DNA of 64,000 nucleotides from Pantoea ananatis LMG 2665 (GTDB lineage Bacteria; Pseudomonadota; Gammaproteobacteria; Enterobacterales; Enterobacteriaceae): the NCBI RefSeq assembly GCF_000710035.2, contig NZ_JMJJ01000010.1, positions 1 through 64,000 on the forward strand. The letters are read 5' to 3'. How positions within the stretch are numbered: the first letter of the stretch is position 1; each line of letters begins with the position of its first letter. Shown piece after piece: positions 28,696 through 41,935 of the stretch. The notes under the pieces were generated by a model, which saw nothing but the letters and a program-made list of their open reading frames with translations, made no database searches and was not told where the DNA came from. Position numbers and translations under genes: made by a program.

Positions 28696-29976
28696 TTATT
28701 TACGGTTAATGGCACGATAGCCGATGTCGCGTCGGCAGAAACTGCCTTGCCAGGAAATCGGCTTAGCCAGTTCGTAAGCCCGTTTCTGTGCGGCAGCAAC
28801 ATCATCGCCTAGCGCGGTGACGCAAAGAACCCGCCCACCGTTCGTCAAAACCCGATCCTCTTCAAGGCGCGTCCCGGCGTGGAAAACTTTGCCGTCGGCA
28901 ACCTCTTCCAGCGGCAGACCGTGAATCTGATCGCCGTTATTGTAAGAGCCGGGATAGCCCCCGGCTGCCAGCACCACGCCCAGTGAAGGGCGGGGATCCC
29001 ATTGTGAGTCTTTTTGATCAAGCTTGCCTTCACAGGCGGCCAGACACAGATCCACCAGATCCGACTGCAGGCGCAGCATAATGGGTTGTGTTTCGGGATC
29101 GCCGAAGCGACAGTTGAATTCGATCACTTTAGGCTGACCAGTCTGATCGATCATCAGCCCGGCATATAAGAAGCCCGTATAGACATTGCCTTCGGCGGCC
29201 ATGCCACGTACGGTTGGCCAGATAACCTGATCCATAACGCGCTGGTGGATTTCATCGGTCACCACCGGGGCAGGGGAATAAGCACCCATTCCTCCCGTGT
29301 TCGGCCCGGTATCGCCGTCGCCCACCCGTTTATGGTCCTGGCTGGTGGCCATTGGCAACACATTCTCGCCATCAACCATCACGATAAAGCTGGCTTCTTC
29401 GCCGTCCAGAAACTCTTCAATCACGATACGGTGCCCGGCGTCACCAAACGCATTGCCCGCCAGCATATCCTGCACGGCATCTTCCGCTTCCTGCAGCGTC
29501 ATGGCCACAATCACGCCTTTACCGGCAGCCAGCCCGTCAGCTTTGATGACAATCGGCGCACCTTTTTCACGCAGGTAAGCCAGCGCAGGGGCGACGTCGG
29601 TGAAGTTTTGGTACTCGGCACTGGGGATGTTGTGACGTGCAAGAAAGTCCTTGGTGAATGCTTTAGACCCTTCCAATTGCGCGGCGGCCTGAGTTGGACC
29701 AAAGATTTTCAATCCGGCCTCGCGGAACGCATCAACCACGCCTGCCACTAACGGCGCTTCAGGGCCGACAATGGTGAGATCAATCTGTTCACGTTGAGCG
29801 AAGGCCAGCAAAGCGGGAATATCGGTGGGGGCAATATCGACGTTCTGCAACGCGGGTTCCAGCGCGGTGCCCGCATTACCAGGTGCGACAAAAATGGTTT
29901 CTGCCAGCGGCGACTGCGACGCTTTCCAGGCCAGTGCGTGTTCACGTCCGCCGTTACCGATGATTAAAATTTTCAT
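28696..29976 (-). CDS. purD: Phosphoribosylamine-glycine ligase (GAR synthetase) PurD
   Basis: PurD ligates glycine to 5-phosphoribosylamine with ATP, the second step of purine synthesis. The 426-residue ATP-grasp protein begins MKILIIGNGGREHAL. It has the APIVIKADGLAAGKGV nucleotide-binding segment, the HKRVGDGDTGPNTGGMGAYSP signature and EFNCRFGDPETQ. I chose the ATG at 29976, which has GGAG seven bases upstream; an in-frame GTG four codons earlier would include that ribosome-binding site in the coding region. It is 16 bases after purH in the same operon. Confidence 0.96.
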   Translation of the reverse strand: MKILIIGNGGREHALAWKASQSPLAETIFVAPGNAGTALEPALQNVDIAPTDIPALLAFAQREQIDLTIVGPEAPLVAGVVDAFREAGLKIFGPTQAAAQLEGSKAFTKDFLARHNIPSAEYQNFTDVAPALAYLREKGAPIVIKADGLAAGKGVIVAMTLQEAEDAVQDMLAGNAFGDAGHRIVIEEFLDGEEASFIVMVDGENVLPMATSQDHKRVGDGDTGPNTGGMGAYSPAPVVTDEIHQRVMDQVIWPTVRGMAAEGNVYTGFLYAGLMIDQTGQPKVIEFNCRFGDPETQPIMLRLQSDLVDLCLAACEGKLDQKDSQWDPRPSLGVVLAAGGYPGSYNNGDQIHGLPLEEVADGKVFHAGTRLEEDRVLTNGGRVLCVTALGDDVAAAQKRAYELAKPISWQGSFCRRDIGYRAINRK

Positions 29977-29992
29977 AAAAGGCTCCACAGAA

Positions 29993-31582
29993 TTAATGGC
30001 GGAAGTGACGCATGTCGGTAAAGATCATGGCAATACCATGCTCATCCGCTGCCGCAATCACTTCATCGTCGCGGATAGAACCGCCAGGCTGAATCACACA
30101 GCTTACGCCCACGGCAGCAGCGGCATCAATGCCATCCCGGAACGGGAAGAACGCATCGGAAGCCATCGCGGACCCTTTTACTTCCAGGCCTTCATCACCC
30201 GCTTTAATTCCTGCAATTTTAGCAGAGTAGACGCGGCTCATCTGGCCAGCACCTATGCCGATGGTCATATTGTCGCGCGCATAGACAATGGCGTTGGACT
30301 TAACGAATTTCGCCACTTTCCAGCAGAACAGGGCATCACGCAGTTCCTGCTCAGAAGGTTGGCGCTTGCTGACGACGCGCAACTGGCTGGCATCGACCAT
30401 ACCGAGGTCGCGATCCTGAACCAGCAGACCGCCATTCACCCGTTTGAAATCAAGGGCAGCCACGCGACCCTGCCAGTCACCGCATACCAGCACGCGGACG
30501 TTTTGTTTTGCCGCGGTCACTTTCAGCGCAGCTTCCGTTGCAGCAGGAGCGATGATGACTTCAACAAACTGTCGGCTGATGATGGCCTGGGCTGTCGCCT
30601 CATCCAGCTCGCGGTTAAAGGCAATGATGCCGCCGAAGGCAGATGTCGGGTCAGTCTGATAGGCACGCTCATAAGCTGCCAGAATTGACTCACCCACCGC
30701 AACACCGCAAGGATTGGCGTGTTTGACAATGACGCAGGCGGGCTCAATAAACTCTTTCACGCACTCAAGCGCGGCATCGGTATCCGCAATGTTGTTATAA
30801 GAGAGTGCCTTGCCCTGCACCTGGCTGGCGGTAGCGACCGAGGCTTCCTGCACATTCTCTTCTATATAGAAGGCGGCGTCCTGATGGCTGTTCTCGCCAT
30901 AGCGCATATCCTGCTTCTTAATGAAGTTGAGATTGAGGGTGCGCGGGAAGCGGCCGGCTGGTTGGCTGGTTTCACCATGATAGGCAGGAACCAGAGTACC
31001 GAAGTAGTTAGCGATCATGCTGTCGTACGCGGCGGTATGTTCAAACGCTTTGATTGCCAGGTTGAAGCGGGTTTCGAGCGTCAGTGAGTTCTGATTGGCG
31101 TCCAGCTCAGCGATAATGGCCGGATAATCGCTGCTCTTAACGACAATCGCCACGTCTTTGTGATTCTTGGCCGCCGAGCGCACCATTGTCGGGCCGCCAA
31201 TATCAATGTTCTCAACGGCGTCTTCCAGTGAGCAATCTGGTTTTGCGACGGTTTGGGCAAAGGGATAAAGATTGACGACCACCATATCAATCGGGCTGAT
31301 AGCATGCTGCGCCATCACCGCATCATCTTGTCCACGACGTCCTAAAATGCCGCCATGGACTTTCGGGTGCAGTGTTTTAACGCGTCCATCCATCATTTCC
31401 GGGAAGCCGGTGTAGTCAGACACTTCTGTGACGGGAAGTCCCGCCTCTGCGAGCAGGCGAGCGGTACCACCTGTGGAGAGCAGCTCAACTCCGCGCTGAG
31501 AGAGTGCCTGAGCAAATTCGAGGATGCCGGCTTTATCAGAAACACTGAGCAGGGCGCGGCGTAAAGGACGAGGTTGTTGCAT
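29993..31582 (-). CDS. purH: Bifunctional AICAR transformylase / IMP cyclohydrolase PurH
   Basis: PurH performs the last two steps of IMP synthesis. The 529 residues equal the E. coli length. The N-terminal cyclohydrolase domain has a methylglyoxal-synthase-like fold ([40 protein letters not shown]). The C-terminal transformylase domain has the Lys-His catalytic pair in [13 protein letters not shown] and ends [19 protein letters not shown]. It heads the purHD operon behind a PurR operator. Confidence 0.97.
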   Translation of the reverse strand: MQQPRPLRRALLSVSDKAGILEFAQALSQRGVELLSTGGTARLLAEAGLPVTEVSDYTGFPEMMDGRVKTLHPKVHGGILGRRGQDDAVMAQHAISPIDMVVVNLYPFAQTVAKPDCSLEDAVENIDIGGPTMVRSAAKNHKDVAIVVKSSDYPAIIAELDANQNSLTLETRFNLAIKAFEHTAAYDSMIANYFGTLVPAYHGETSQPAGRFPRTLNLNFIKKQDMRYGENSHQDAAFYIEENVQEASVATASQVQGKALSYNNIADTDAALECVKEFIEPACVIVKHANPCGVAVGESILAAYERAYQTDPTSAFGGIIAFNRELDEATAQAIISRQFVEVIIAPAATEAALKVTAAKQNVRVLVCGDWQGRVAALDFKRVNGGLLVQDRDLGMVDASQLRVVSKRQPSEQELRDALFCWKVAKFVKSNAIVYARDNMTIGIGAGQMSRVYSAKIAGIKAGDEGLEVKGSAMASDAFFPFRDGIDAAAAVGVSCVIQPGGSIRDDEVIAAADEHGIAMIFTDMRHFRH

Positions 31583-31731
31583 GGTGGTTTTATCCCTTGG
31601 CTTTGATTCGCGTAAATAAGAGCGTTACATCAAGCTTGCGTGCTTACTTTTCTCTATATAGAGCAGCAAAAGCGTAAAAACTTCAGGTAACGCCCCGAAA
31701 AGGGGCATCCATTGCGTTGCGGGGCATTGTA

Positions 31732-31747
31732 GCGAAAACGTTTGCGT
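31732..31747 (-). promoter_or_regulatory. PurR operator of purHD
   Basis: Minus-strand reading ACGCAAACGTTTTCGC fits the PurR consensus (ACGCAAACGTTTNCNT) with one deviation. It lies about 150 bases before purH, directly upstream of a TACAAT -10-like box on the minus strand. Purine-bound PurR should repress the operon here. Confidence 0.85.
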
Positions 31748-31863
31748 GATGCTCGTCTAAATTTGATGCGGCCGGGAATGTGGATAACTTTGTGTGTAAC
31801 TGCGTATAAGGCGGGGTTTTGCTGTGGAATGCAGCGAACAGTCATTTTTATTGAATTTAGCCC

Positions 31864-31891
31864 TTGTCAGCCAGAGAGAACTCCCTATAAT
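31864..31891 (+). promoter_or_regulatory. rrn P1 promoter
   Basis: TTGTCA (31864-31869), a 16-base spacer and TATAAT (31886-31891) followed by GCGCCTCC reproduce the enterobacterial rrn P1 core, including the short spacer and GC-rich discriminator that make it sensitive to ppGpp and initiating NTPs. The T-rich stretch before it (CATTTTTATTGAATTTAG) resembles an UP element. Confidence 0.92.
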
Positions 31892-31984
31892 GCGCCTCCA
31901 TCGACACGGCACAACGGCTTACGGAATGCGGTGTTGAGAGGGTCAGGCAACTGAGCCGCCGGAGAAAAACTTCTGAAAAAGAGG

Positions 31985-32012
31985 TTGACTCTGAAGGAGG
32001 AAAGCGTAATAT
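31985..32012 (+). promoter_or_regulatory. rrn P2 promoter
   Basis: TTGACT, a 16-base spacer and TAATAT (32007-32012) followed by ACGCC lie 121 bases after P1, the normal rrn tandem-promoter spacing. Confidence 0.85.
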
Positions 32013-32051
32013 ACGCCACCTCGCGACAGACGGTTAACCCGCTGTTCGCAC

Positions 32052-32063
32052 TGCTCTTTAACA
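32052..32063 (+). promoter_or_regulatory. rrn leader boxA antitermination site
   Basis: TGCTCTTTAACA is the canonical boxA that nucleates the NusB-S10 antitermination complex on rRNA transcripts. It lies in the leader before 16S. A close copy (TGCTCTTTAACA at about 34193-34204) precedes 23S. Confidence 0.88.
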
Positions 32064-32217
32064 ATTTATCAGACAATCTGTGTGGGCACTCGCAGGATTG
32101 ATATCAGCGTCTCCGGACGTAAAAAATATCAAAGCCTCACGAGTGAACACATAATGAAATTCATTATGACGTTTTACAGATGAGCACCGCTGGACTTGTT
32201 TCAGCAAATCAAACTTT

Positions 32218-33757
<1,540 letters not shown>

Positions 33758-33830
33758 CCTGAAGATACCTTCCCGCGAAGTGCTCACACAGATTGTCTGA
33801 TAGAAAGTCACGAGCAGAAAAAACCTCTAC

Positions 33831-33907
<77 letters not shown>

Positions 33908-34049
33908 ACTTCGCACTCATGCTGCGTTATGTCTCCGGCTCGCATAGTTCACTATGCTTCGCGGACACACGCCTTGCCTGAGCACGAAGTGCACTTCTCA
34001 CGAAGTGTACTCGGTTGAGTGGTAGTAGTGGTCTCTGCAGTAACTGTAT

Positions 34050-34125
34050 GGGGCTATAGCTCAGCTGGGAGAGCGCCTGCCTTGCACGCAGGAGGTCAGC
34101 GGTTCGATCCCGCTTAGCTCCACCA
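34050..34125 (+). tRNA. alaT: tRNA-Ala (anticodon TGC), rrn spacer
   Basis: A 76-nt tRNA with acceptor GGGGCTA/TAGCTCC, anticodon TGC in CTTGCAC and encoded CCA. It is the second spacer tRNA, 142 bases after tRNA-Ile. Confidence 0.95.
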
Positions 34126-34360
34126 TACTCACTACTGTATTTTTTCTGAAAATACTTCAGAGCGTACCGGCAACGGTGTGCTGCGAAGTATTCTGCTCTT
34201 TAACAATCCGGAACAAGCTGAAAATTTGAAACGACGCATTGTCGTGTTCCTCCGTAATAAGGAACACAGCACAACGCGTTCGAGTCTCTCAAAAGCTTAC
34301 AGCTTACAAGCTAACTGTGAAGCCGTTACGGCGAAACAGATAAACGCCTGTGGGTTGTGA

Positions 34361-37266
<2,906 letters not shown>

Positions 37267-37493
37267 ACAACGCCAGAGGCGTTTTGGTTGAGAGACGACT
37301 TAAATTTTCAGCATTGTTTACCGGATAAAGAATTTAGTTCTGTTCTGCGGACGTGAGTCCGAAGGATTTTGCGCTGAGTGCAAGGCGGCAACCGAGACGG
37401 GGTGAAGGAGCATACTGAGGTATGTGACTGAGCGGCGCGAGGGAAGCCAACGCAGCAGCAGCGTGAAAGACGCAGGACGGAGCACAAAGAATT

Positions 37494-37613
37494 TGCCTGG
37501 CGGCTGTAGCGCGGTGGTCCCACCTGACCCCATGCCGAACTCAGAAGTGAAACGCCGTAGCGCCGATGGTAGTGTGGGGTCTCCCCATGCGAGAGTAGGG
37601 AACTGCCAGGCAT
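37494..37613 (+). rRNA. rrf: 5S ribosomal RNA
   Basis: A 120-base 5S gene, TGCCTGGCGGCTGTAGCGCG to AACTGCCAGGCAT, closed by complementary ends. It is the last gene of the operon, 227 bases after 23S; that spacer holds processing stems and no gene. Confidence 0.97.
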
Positions 37614-37629
37614 CAAACAAGTGAAGAAG

Positions 37630-37656
37630 CCCTGAACTGACGTTCAGGGTTTTTTT
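37630..37656 (+). terminator. rrn operon terminator
   Basis: CCCTGAAC and GTTCAGGG form an 8-bp stem with a four-base loop, followed by seven T residues, just after 5S. Confidence 0.92.
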
Positions 37657-37909
37657 ACGTCTGCGATGTGCCAGATAACCCCTCATCTCTGCGCCGTTCC
37701 GGACCGGACGCATCCCTTTACCGGCGTTTAGCGGGCAAGGGTGAACCTGCAGCAAGGCACGGGTGCAGTGGCGGAGCGACGTAAAACACAGGCACGTCAT
37801 CTGGTACACGGCAGACAGGCTGTTATCAGTAGGCATCTTTGAAAACGCCTTAAAATCGTTACAGATCGCCTGGTTGAGTTGGATAAGATGGGCAGCATTA
37901 ATTAAAGAC
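37657..37909. other. Interval between rrn and the BhsA-like gene
   Basis: About 250 bases with no supportable gene. The sequence looks neither like rRNA nor like a recognisable coding remnant. Confidence 0.4.
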
Positions 37910-37962
37910 AAAAAAAGACCAGCTATTTTAAAAACGCGGAATGCGTTTAAAAACAGCCGGTC
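37910..37962 (-). terminator. Terminator of the BhsA-like gene
   Basis: On the minus strand a long, GU-tolerant stem (GACCGGCTG...AGCTGGTC, with inner GTTTTTAAACGC/GCGTTTTTAAAA) is followed by seven T residues, about 20 bases after the stop codon. Confidence 0.82.
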
Positions 37963-37984
37963 GCGTGCTTTTTTAGCGCCGATA

Positions 37985-38200
37985 TTATTTATATAACTCA
38001 GCGGTTACGTGGGCATAATTATTGGTGTCTGCACTGATAACTCTAAAATGATCGCCTTGTTGTTTCGCCTGTCTGGCAATTTTAGAGACCGCGCCATCCA
38101 GTGTTAATGAGGTGGCAGAGACGGTTTGTGCAAAACAACCGAAAGACATCAATGAAAATGCCACGGCAGCAGCAGCTGACGTTACTTTATTGATTTTCAT
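37985..38200 (-). CDS. DUF1471 (BhsA/McbA-type) periplasmic protein
   Basis: A 71-residue protein with a cleavable signal peptide (positive MKINK, hydrophobic core, cleavage near GCFA-QT). The DUF1471/YhcN domain follows: LTLDGAVSKIARQAKQQGDHFRVISADTNNYAHVTAELYK, where the FRV.SA..NN....A.LYK ending is typical. Family members (BhsA, McbA, YhcN, YdgH and others) are small secreted proteins induced by acid, metals, peroxide or biofilm conditions, with no known enzymatic activity. Enterobacteria carry many paralogues, so I give no gene symbol. It is a single gene with its own terminator, directly downstream of the rrn operon. Confidence 0.85.
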   Translation of the reverse strand: MKINKVTSAAAAVAFSLMSFGCFAQTVSATSLTLDGAVSKIARQAKQQGDHFRVISADTNNYAHVTAELYK

Positions 38201-38798
38201 AATATTACCCCTTTATTTCAGTTGATGAAGGAGTCTGTCTGGCTCCGTTAAAATTAAACTAGCAGAGTATGTGCAGTTTAAAATTAACGCCCTGTGCTCT
38301 AATTAATATCAACCTGCTAGCATTATTTTCAGTATGTAAAAGAGAATATCAGCAGGTTAAATCTGTAGGGATTTAATACTGGAATAATATAACTATACAC
38401 TGGAATATCTTTCAGCCTGATTGTTTACAGCGCATAGTGAGATGCACTTTCCAGTTATGCCCGCTGACCAGCTCGTAATCTAAAAAACCGTCAAGTCGTC
38501 CGCACAGTGATTTATCTGACCTTCGCCTGTACAGCCTGAACACGTTCACAAAGCCCTGTCCACCTGGGCGAAGCTGTATCCCGCTGTCAGCTGTCAACAT
38601 GATTCCGTTAAAGGCCAGTTCCGCAGCCTTGATGGTTTTAGCGCATCCGTTCTCTTTTTACCTTTCTGGTGTTTCGGTGACGCCGATTCGGAAACAGGAT
38701 AAAGGAGCACAGCAGCGGTCAGGTATGCGCATCAAGAGGCTACCTTGCGACAGATAAGCGCTATATAATCTCTTGCATTACGCTTCGGGGAAACCTTA
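38201..38798. other. AT-rich interval upstream of the binding-protein genes, with a possible small remnant
   Basis: About 600 bases. The left part (38201-38400) is AT-rich and should hold the promoter of the BhsA-like gene. On the minus strand an open frame runs from about 38650 to the TGA at 38412, with an ATG at 38600 giving 62 residues (MLTADSGIQLRPGGQGFVNV then FRLYRRRSDKSL). I do not recognise it, and its upstream in-frame text (NGCAKTIKAAELAFNG) suggests a fragment of a longer gene. A TATAAT at 38764-38769 may be the -10 of the downstream genes, but no matching -35 is evident. Confidence 0.35.
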
Positions 38799-39869
38799 TT
38801 GAATACAACATTAAAGCGCCTGATGCTTGCAGGCATAGTGACGCTTACCGCCTTAAACAGTTACGCCAGCCGTGTTGTGACCGATCAAATTGGCCGCACC
38901 GTTACGATTCCAGATCGGGTTGATCGTGTGGTCGTGCTTCAGCATCAAACGCTGAATCTCCTGGTGCAGTTAAACGCGACAGATAAAATCGTAGGGATTC
39001 TCGCTAACTGGAAGCAGCAGCTAGGGGACAATTACGCGACGCTGGTACCTGAACTGACGCATAAAGCGCTGCTGGGTGATTTGACCCACGTGGATTTGGA
39101 AAAGCTGGTTGCGCTGCATCCACAGGTGGTATTTGTCACTAACTATGCGCCAAAAGAGATGATTGACCAAATCTCTGCATTGGGTATTCCGGTCCTGGCA
39201 ATTTCATTGCGCCATGACGACGCCGGACAGCAGGGTGAGATCAACCCCAATATGCAAAACGAAGATCAGGCGTACGACCTGGGTATAAAAGAGGGGATTA
39301 CGCTGATTGGGGAAGTCGTCAACAGGCAGCAGCAGGCCAAAGCGTTAATCTCAGCGGCATTCGCCGGTCGTCAGATCGTCACCGACCGTCTCAAAAATAT
39401 CCCCGAGCAGCAGCGTGTTCGCGCCTATATGGCTAATCCCGATCTGACCACCTACGGAGCGGGTAAATATACCGGCCTGATGATGGCGCATGCCGGTGCC
39501 CTTAACGTGGCGGCCTCGTCGATTCAGGGATTCAGGCAGGTCAGCATGGAGCAGGTTGTCGTATGGAACCCACAGGTCATCTTCGTTCAGGACCGCTATC
39601 CACAGGTGGTAAAGGAGATTCAACAGAATCCCCTTTGGCGAACCATTGATGCAGTGAAACATCACCGGGTATGGCTGATGCCTGAGTATGCCAAGGCATG
39701 GGGCTATCCCATGCCGGAGGCCATAGGGTTAGGCGAACTGTGGATGGCGAAAAAACTCTACCCAGATAAATTCCGCGACATCGATATGCAGCAGCAGGCT
39801 AATCGCTGGTATCAACGGTTCTACCGGACGTCATACCATGAGAAATCTACAGATTCTGGCAGCAGGTAG
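38799..39869 (+). CDS. Periplasmic substrate-binding protein, FecB/BtuF type (PF01497-like)
   Basis: A 356-residue class III substrate-binding protein for an ABC importer. The TTG start at 38799, with GGGGAAA upstream, gives a clean signal peptide (MNTTLKRLMLAGIVTLTALNSYAS). The mature part has the family opening DQIGRTVTIPDRVDRVVVL, the ATDKIVGIL segment, VDLEKLVALHPQVVFV and the C-lobe signature NPQVIFVQDRY..VVKEIQQNPLW..I.AVK..RVW. Such proteins bind ferric siderophores, haem, cobalamin or, in the MolA group, molybdate/tungstate. No TonB receptor, permease or ATPase gene is nearby. Its last 32 bases overlap the next gene, which also encodes a binding protein. Confidence 0.8.
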   Translation: MNTTLKRLMLAGIVTLTALNSYASRVVTDQIGRTVTIPDRVDRVVVLQHQTLNLLVQLNATDKIVGILANWKQQLGDNYATLVPELTHKALLGDLTHVDLEKLVALHPQVVFVTNYAPKEMIDQISALGIPVLAISLRHDDAGQQGEINPNMQNEDQAYDLGIKEGITLIGEVVNRQQQAKALISAAFAGRQIVTDRLKNIPEQQRVRAYMANPDLTTYGAGKYTGLMMAHAGALNVAASSIQGFRQVSMEQVVVWNPQVIFVQDRYPQVVKEIQQNPLWRTIDAVKHHRVWLMPEYAKAWGYPMPEAIGLGELWMAKKLYPDKFRDIDMQQQANRWYQRFYRTSYHEKSTDSGSR

Positions 39870-40563
39870 CCTGCGTGACGTGTGGAAGATGCTCATGACC
39901 GCCTTCCATGCCGAATCCGGCTTAAAAGCAAATACTCAGTATGGGCCGGTCGGCCTGCTGCGTCAGCGCATTGAACAGGGTGAAATATGCGACCTGTTTG
40001 TGTCGGCTAACCTACAGCATCCAGAAAAGCTGCGCCAACAAGGCCTGGCAGATCATACCGGCCATTTTACAAATAACAGGCTTTGCCTGACGGCTAAACG
40101 TGATTGCGTCATTGAACAGGATGACTGGCTGTCGCTATTACTCCGTGAGGATTTGCGGCTGGGAACCTCAACGCCGCTTTGCGATCCCTCAGGTGATTAC
40201 ACCCTGCAGTTGTTTGACCATATCGAACAGCGCCATCCCGGTTGTGGCGATGCACTCAGGCAAAGAGCGATCGCGATGGTTGGCGGACCAGACAGCTTGC
40301 CTGTGCCTGCGGGTGACCTGGCGGCGCAGTGGATTATCAATGCAGGCCATGCTGAGCTGTTTATCGGCTACGCCAGCTATGCGCCTCGCCTGGCTCGTTT
40401 TTCCCAGCTTCGGGTTTTTAACATTCCTTCCGCTTACAATGTCCAGGCACGATACGGCTGGGCCACGCTGTCCGCCGCTGCCAGGCCGCTCGCGGCATTC
40501 CTGAGTTCCGATACGGCGCAACAGATTTTACGCCAGTACGGTTTTCTGTCCCTCAGCCAGTGA
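39838..40563 (+). CDS. ModA-like substrate-binding domain protein lacking a signal peptide
   Basis: A 241-residue protein of the bacterial solute-binding type that includes ModA. It starts directly with the mature-protein motif LQILAAGSLRDVW, then SGLKANTQYGPVGLLRQRIEQGEICDLFVSAN. The ModA-family hallmarks (AAGSL..V, the G..GLL.QI..G..DLF.SA pattern and the hinge strands) are clear. No signal peptide precedes it: the frame upstream of the ATG is hydrophilic and lies within the preceding gene. It overlaps that gene by 32 bases, so the two are co-transcribed. It could be a cytoplasmic oxyanion- or metabolite-sensing protein, or secreted by another route; neither can be told from sequence. Confidence 0.72.
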   Translation: MRNLQILAAGSLRDVWKMLMTAFHAESGLKANTQYGPVGLLRQRIEQGEICDLFVSANLQHPEKLRQQGLADHTGHFTNNRLCLTAKRDCVIEQDDWLSLLLREDLRLGTSTPLCDPSGDYTLQLFDHIEQRHPGCGDALRQRAIAMVGGPDSLPVPAGDLAAQWIINAGHAELFIGYASYAPRLARFSQLRVFNIPSAYNVQARYGWATLSAAARPLAAFLSSDTAQQILRQYGFLSLSQ

Positions 40564-40693
40564 CAGAACAGGCTTTCAATTTCTTTTTCGCAGGGGCGCG
40601 CTTAGCGAGATGTCACATCTCTGCCCCGCGCCTTGAAACTTTTTCACCTGTTGATATGCAGACTCGACATTTAGCCTTTAACTGGTTATCTTT

Positions 40694-40717
40694 GGCTGTC
40701 TGGATGTCTAAACGTAT
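40694..40717 (+). promoter_or_regulatory. MetJ operator (tandem met boxes) of metA
   Basis: Three adjacent 8-base units, GGCTGTCT, GGATGTCT and AAACGTAT, resemble the met-box consensus AGACGTCT on either strand and lie 27-50 bases before metA. S-adenosylmethionine-bound MetJ would repress metA here. Confidence 0.7.
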
Positions 40718-40743
40718 ATATGGTTACTAGAGGTGATTAAGCT

Positions 40744-41673
40744 ATGCCAATCAGGGTCCCCGACGAATTACCGGCAGTGAATTTTTTACGTAACGAAAAC
40801 GTCTTTGTGATGACGTCGTCACGTGCCAGTGTTCAGGAGATCCGTCCGCTTAAAGTGCTGGTTCTTAATCTCATGCCCAAGAAGATTGAGACGGAAAACC
40901 AGTTTCTGCGCTTACTCTCCAACTCACCGCTGCAGATCGATATCCAGCTACTGCGCATCGACAGCCGGGAGTCGCGGAATACACCCAGCGATCATCTCAA
41001 CAACTTCTACTGCAATTTTAACGATATTCAGCACGATAACTACGATGGCTTAATCGTGACAGGTGCGCCGCTGGGCCTGGTTGAATTTAACGATGTGGCT
41101 TACTGGCCGCAGATAAAACAGGTGCTGGAGTGGGCGAAAGACCATGTCACCTCAACGCTGTTTGTCTGTTGGGCCGTCCAGGCAGCATTAAACATTTTAT
41201 ATGGCATTCCTAAACAGACCCGGCAGACTAAACTGGCGGGCGTCTTTGAGCATCAGATACTGCATCCCCATTCCTTACTGACGCGGGGATTCGACGATAA
41301 TTTCCTCGCTCCCCATTCACGTTACGCTGATTTCCCGACGCAGCTCATCACGGATTATACCGATCTGGAATTATTTGCTGAATCGGAACAAACCGGCGCG
41401 TATCTGATGGCGAGCAAAGACAAAAGGCTGGCGTTTGTGACCGGGCATCCGGAGTACGATGCACTGACGCTGGCGGGAGAGTTTCAACGCGACTATGAAG
41501 CCGGGCTGAATCCTGAAGTACCCTATAACTATTTCCCACAGGATAATCCGCAGCTTACACCGCGCGCCACCTGGCGTAGCCATGGAAACCTGCTGTTTTC
41601 AAACTGGCTGAATTATTACGTCTACCAGATTACGCCGTTTGATCTGCGCCATATGAATCCCACGCTGGAATAA
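40744..41673 (+). CDS. metA: Homoserine O-succinyltransferase MetA
   Basis: MetA commits homoserine to methionine by succinylating its hydroxyl group. The protein is thermolabile and feedback-inhibited in enterobacteria. The 309-residue product has the glutamine-amidotransferase-like fold with catalytic Cys142 ([10 protein letters not shown]), His235 and Glu237 (GHPEYD), and the oxyanion region IVTGAPLG. It sits between the rrn segment and aceB, as in E. coli, and has its own terminator. Confidence 0.97.
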   Translation: MPIRVPDELPAVNFLRNENVFVMTSSRASVQEIRPLKVLVLNLMPKKIETENQFLRLLSNSPLQIDIQLLRIDSRESRNTPSDHLNNFYCNFNDIQHDNYDGLIVTGAPLGLVEFNDVAYWPQIKQVLEWAKDHVTSTLFVCWAVQAALNILYGIPKQTRQTKLAGVFEHQILHPHSLLTRGFDDNFLAPHSRYADFPTQLITDYTDLELFAESEQTGAYLMASKDKRLAFVTGHPEYDALTLAGEFQRDYEAGLNPEVPYNYFPQDNPQLTPRATWRSHGNLLFSNWLNYYVYQITPFDLRHMNPTLE

Positions 41674-41693
41674 TCCTTTTTTAGCGACAACTG

Positions 41694-41727
41694 AACCGTG
41701 TTAGCCGCTGGCAGCACGGTTTTTTTT
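41694..41727 (+). terminator. metA terminator
   Basis: AACCGTG and CACGGTT form a 7-bp stem with a 14-base loop containing a minor GCCGCTGGC fold, followed by a T run. Confidence 0.8.
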
Positions 41728-41817
41728 CGTCTGTAAAACGTGAGTGAAAAGTATTACCTGTTAAACAATAAAATAAATCATTTATTAATCATTATGATAA
41801 GTTGTTTTTACATTAAA

Positions 41818-41859
41818 AATGGAAATAGTTTTTGATTTTAAAATTAAAATGAATATGCT
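41818..41859 (+). promoter_or_regulatory. aceBAK promoter and IclR operator
   Basis: The segment AATGGAAATAGTTTTTGATT closely matches the E. coli aceB IclR box (TGGAAATNNTTTTTGAT). A -35 TTGATT (41832-41837) and -10 TATGCT (41854-41859) spaced by 16 bases overlap it, so IclR binding would block polymerase. It lies about 80 bases before aceB. Confidence 0.78.
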
Positions 41860-41935
41860 CTGATCCTGTAGCTCAATAATTACCCTATCTGTGGATCATC
41901 CATGTTGATCCGCCTGTAAACAGGAGAGAGCAGAC

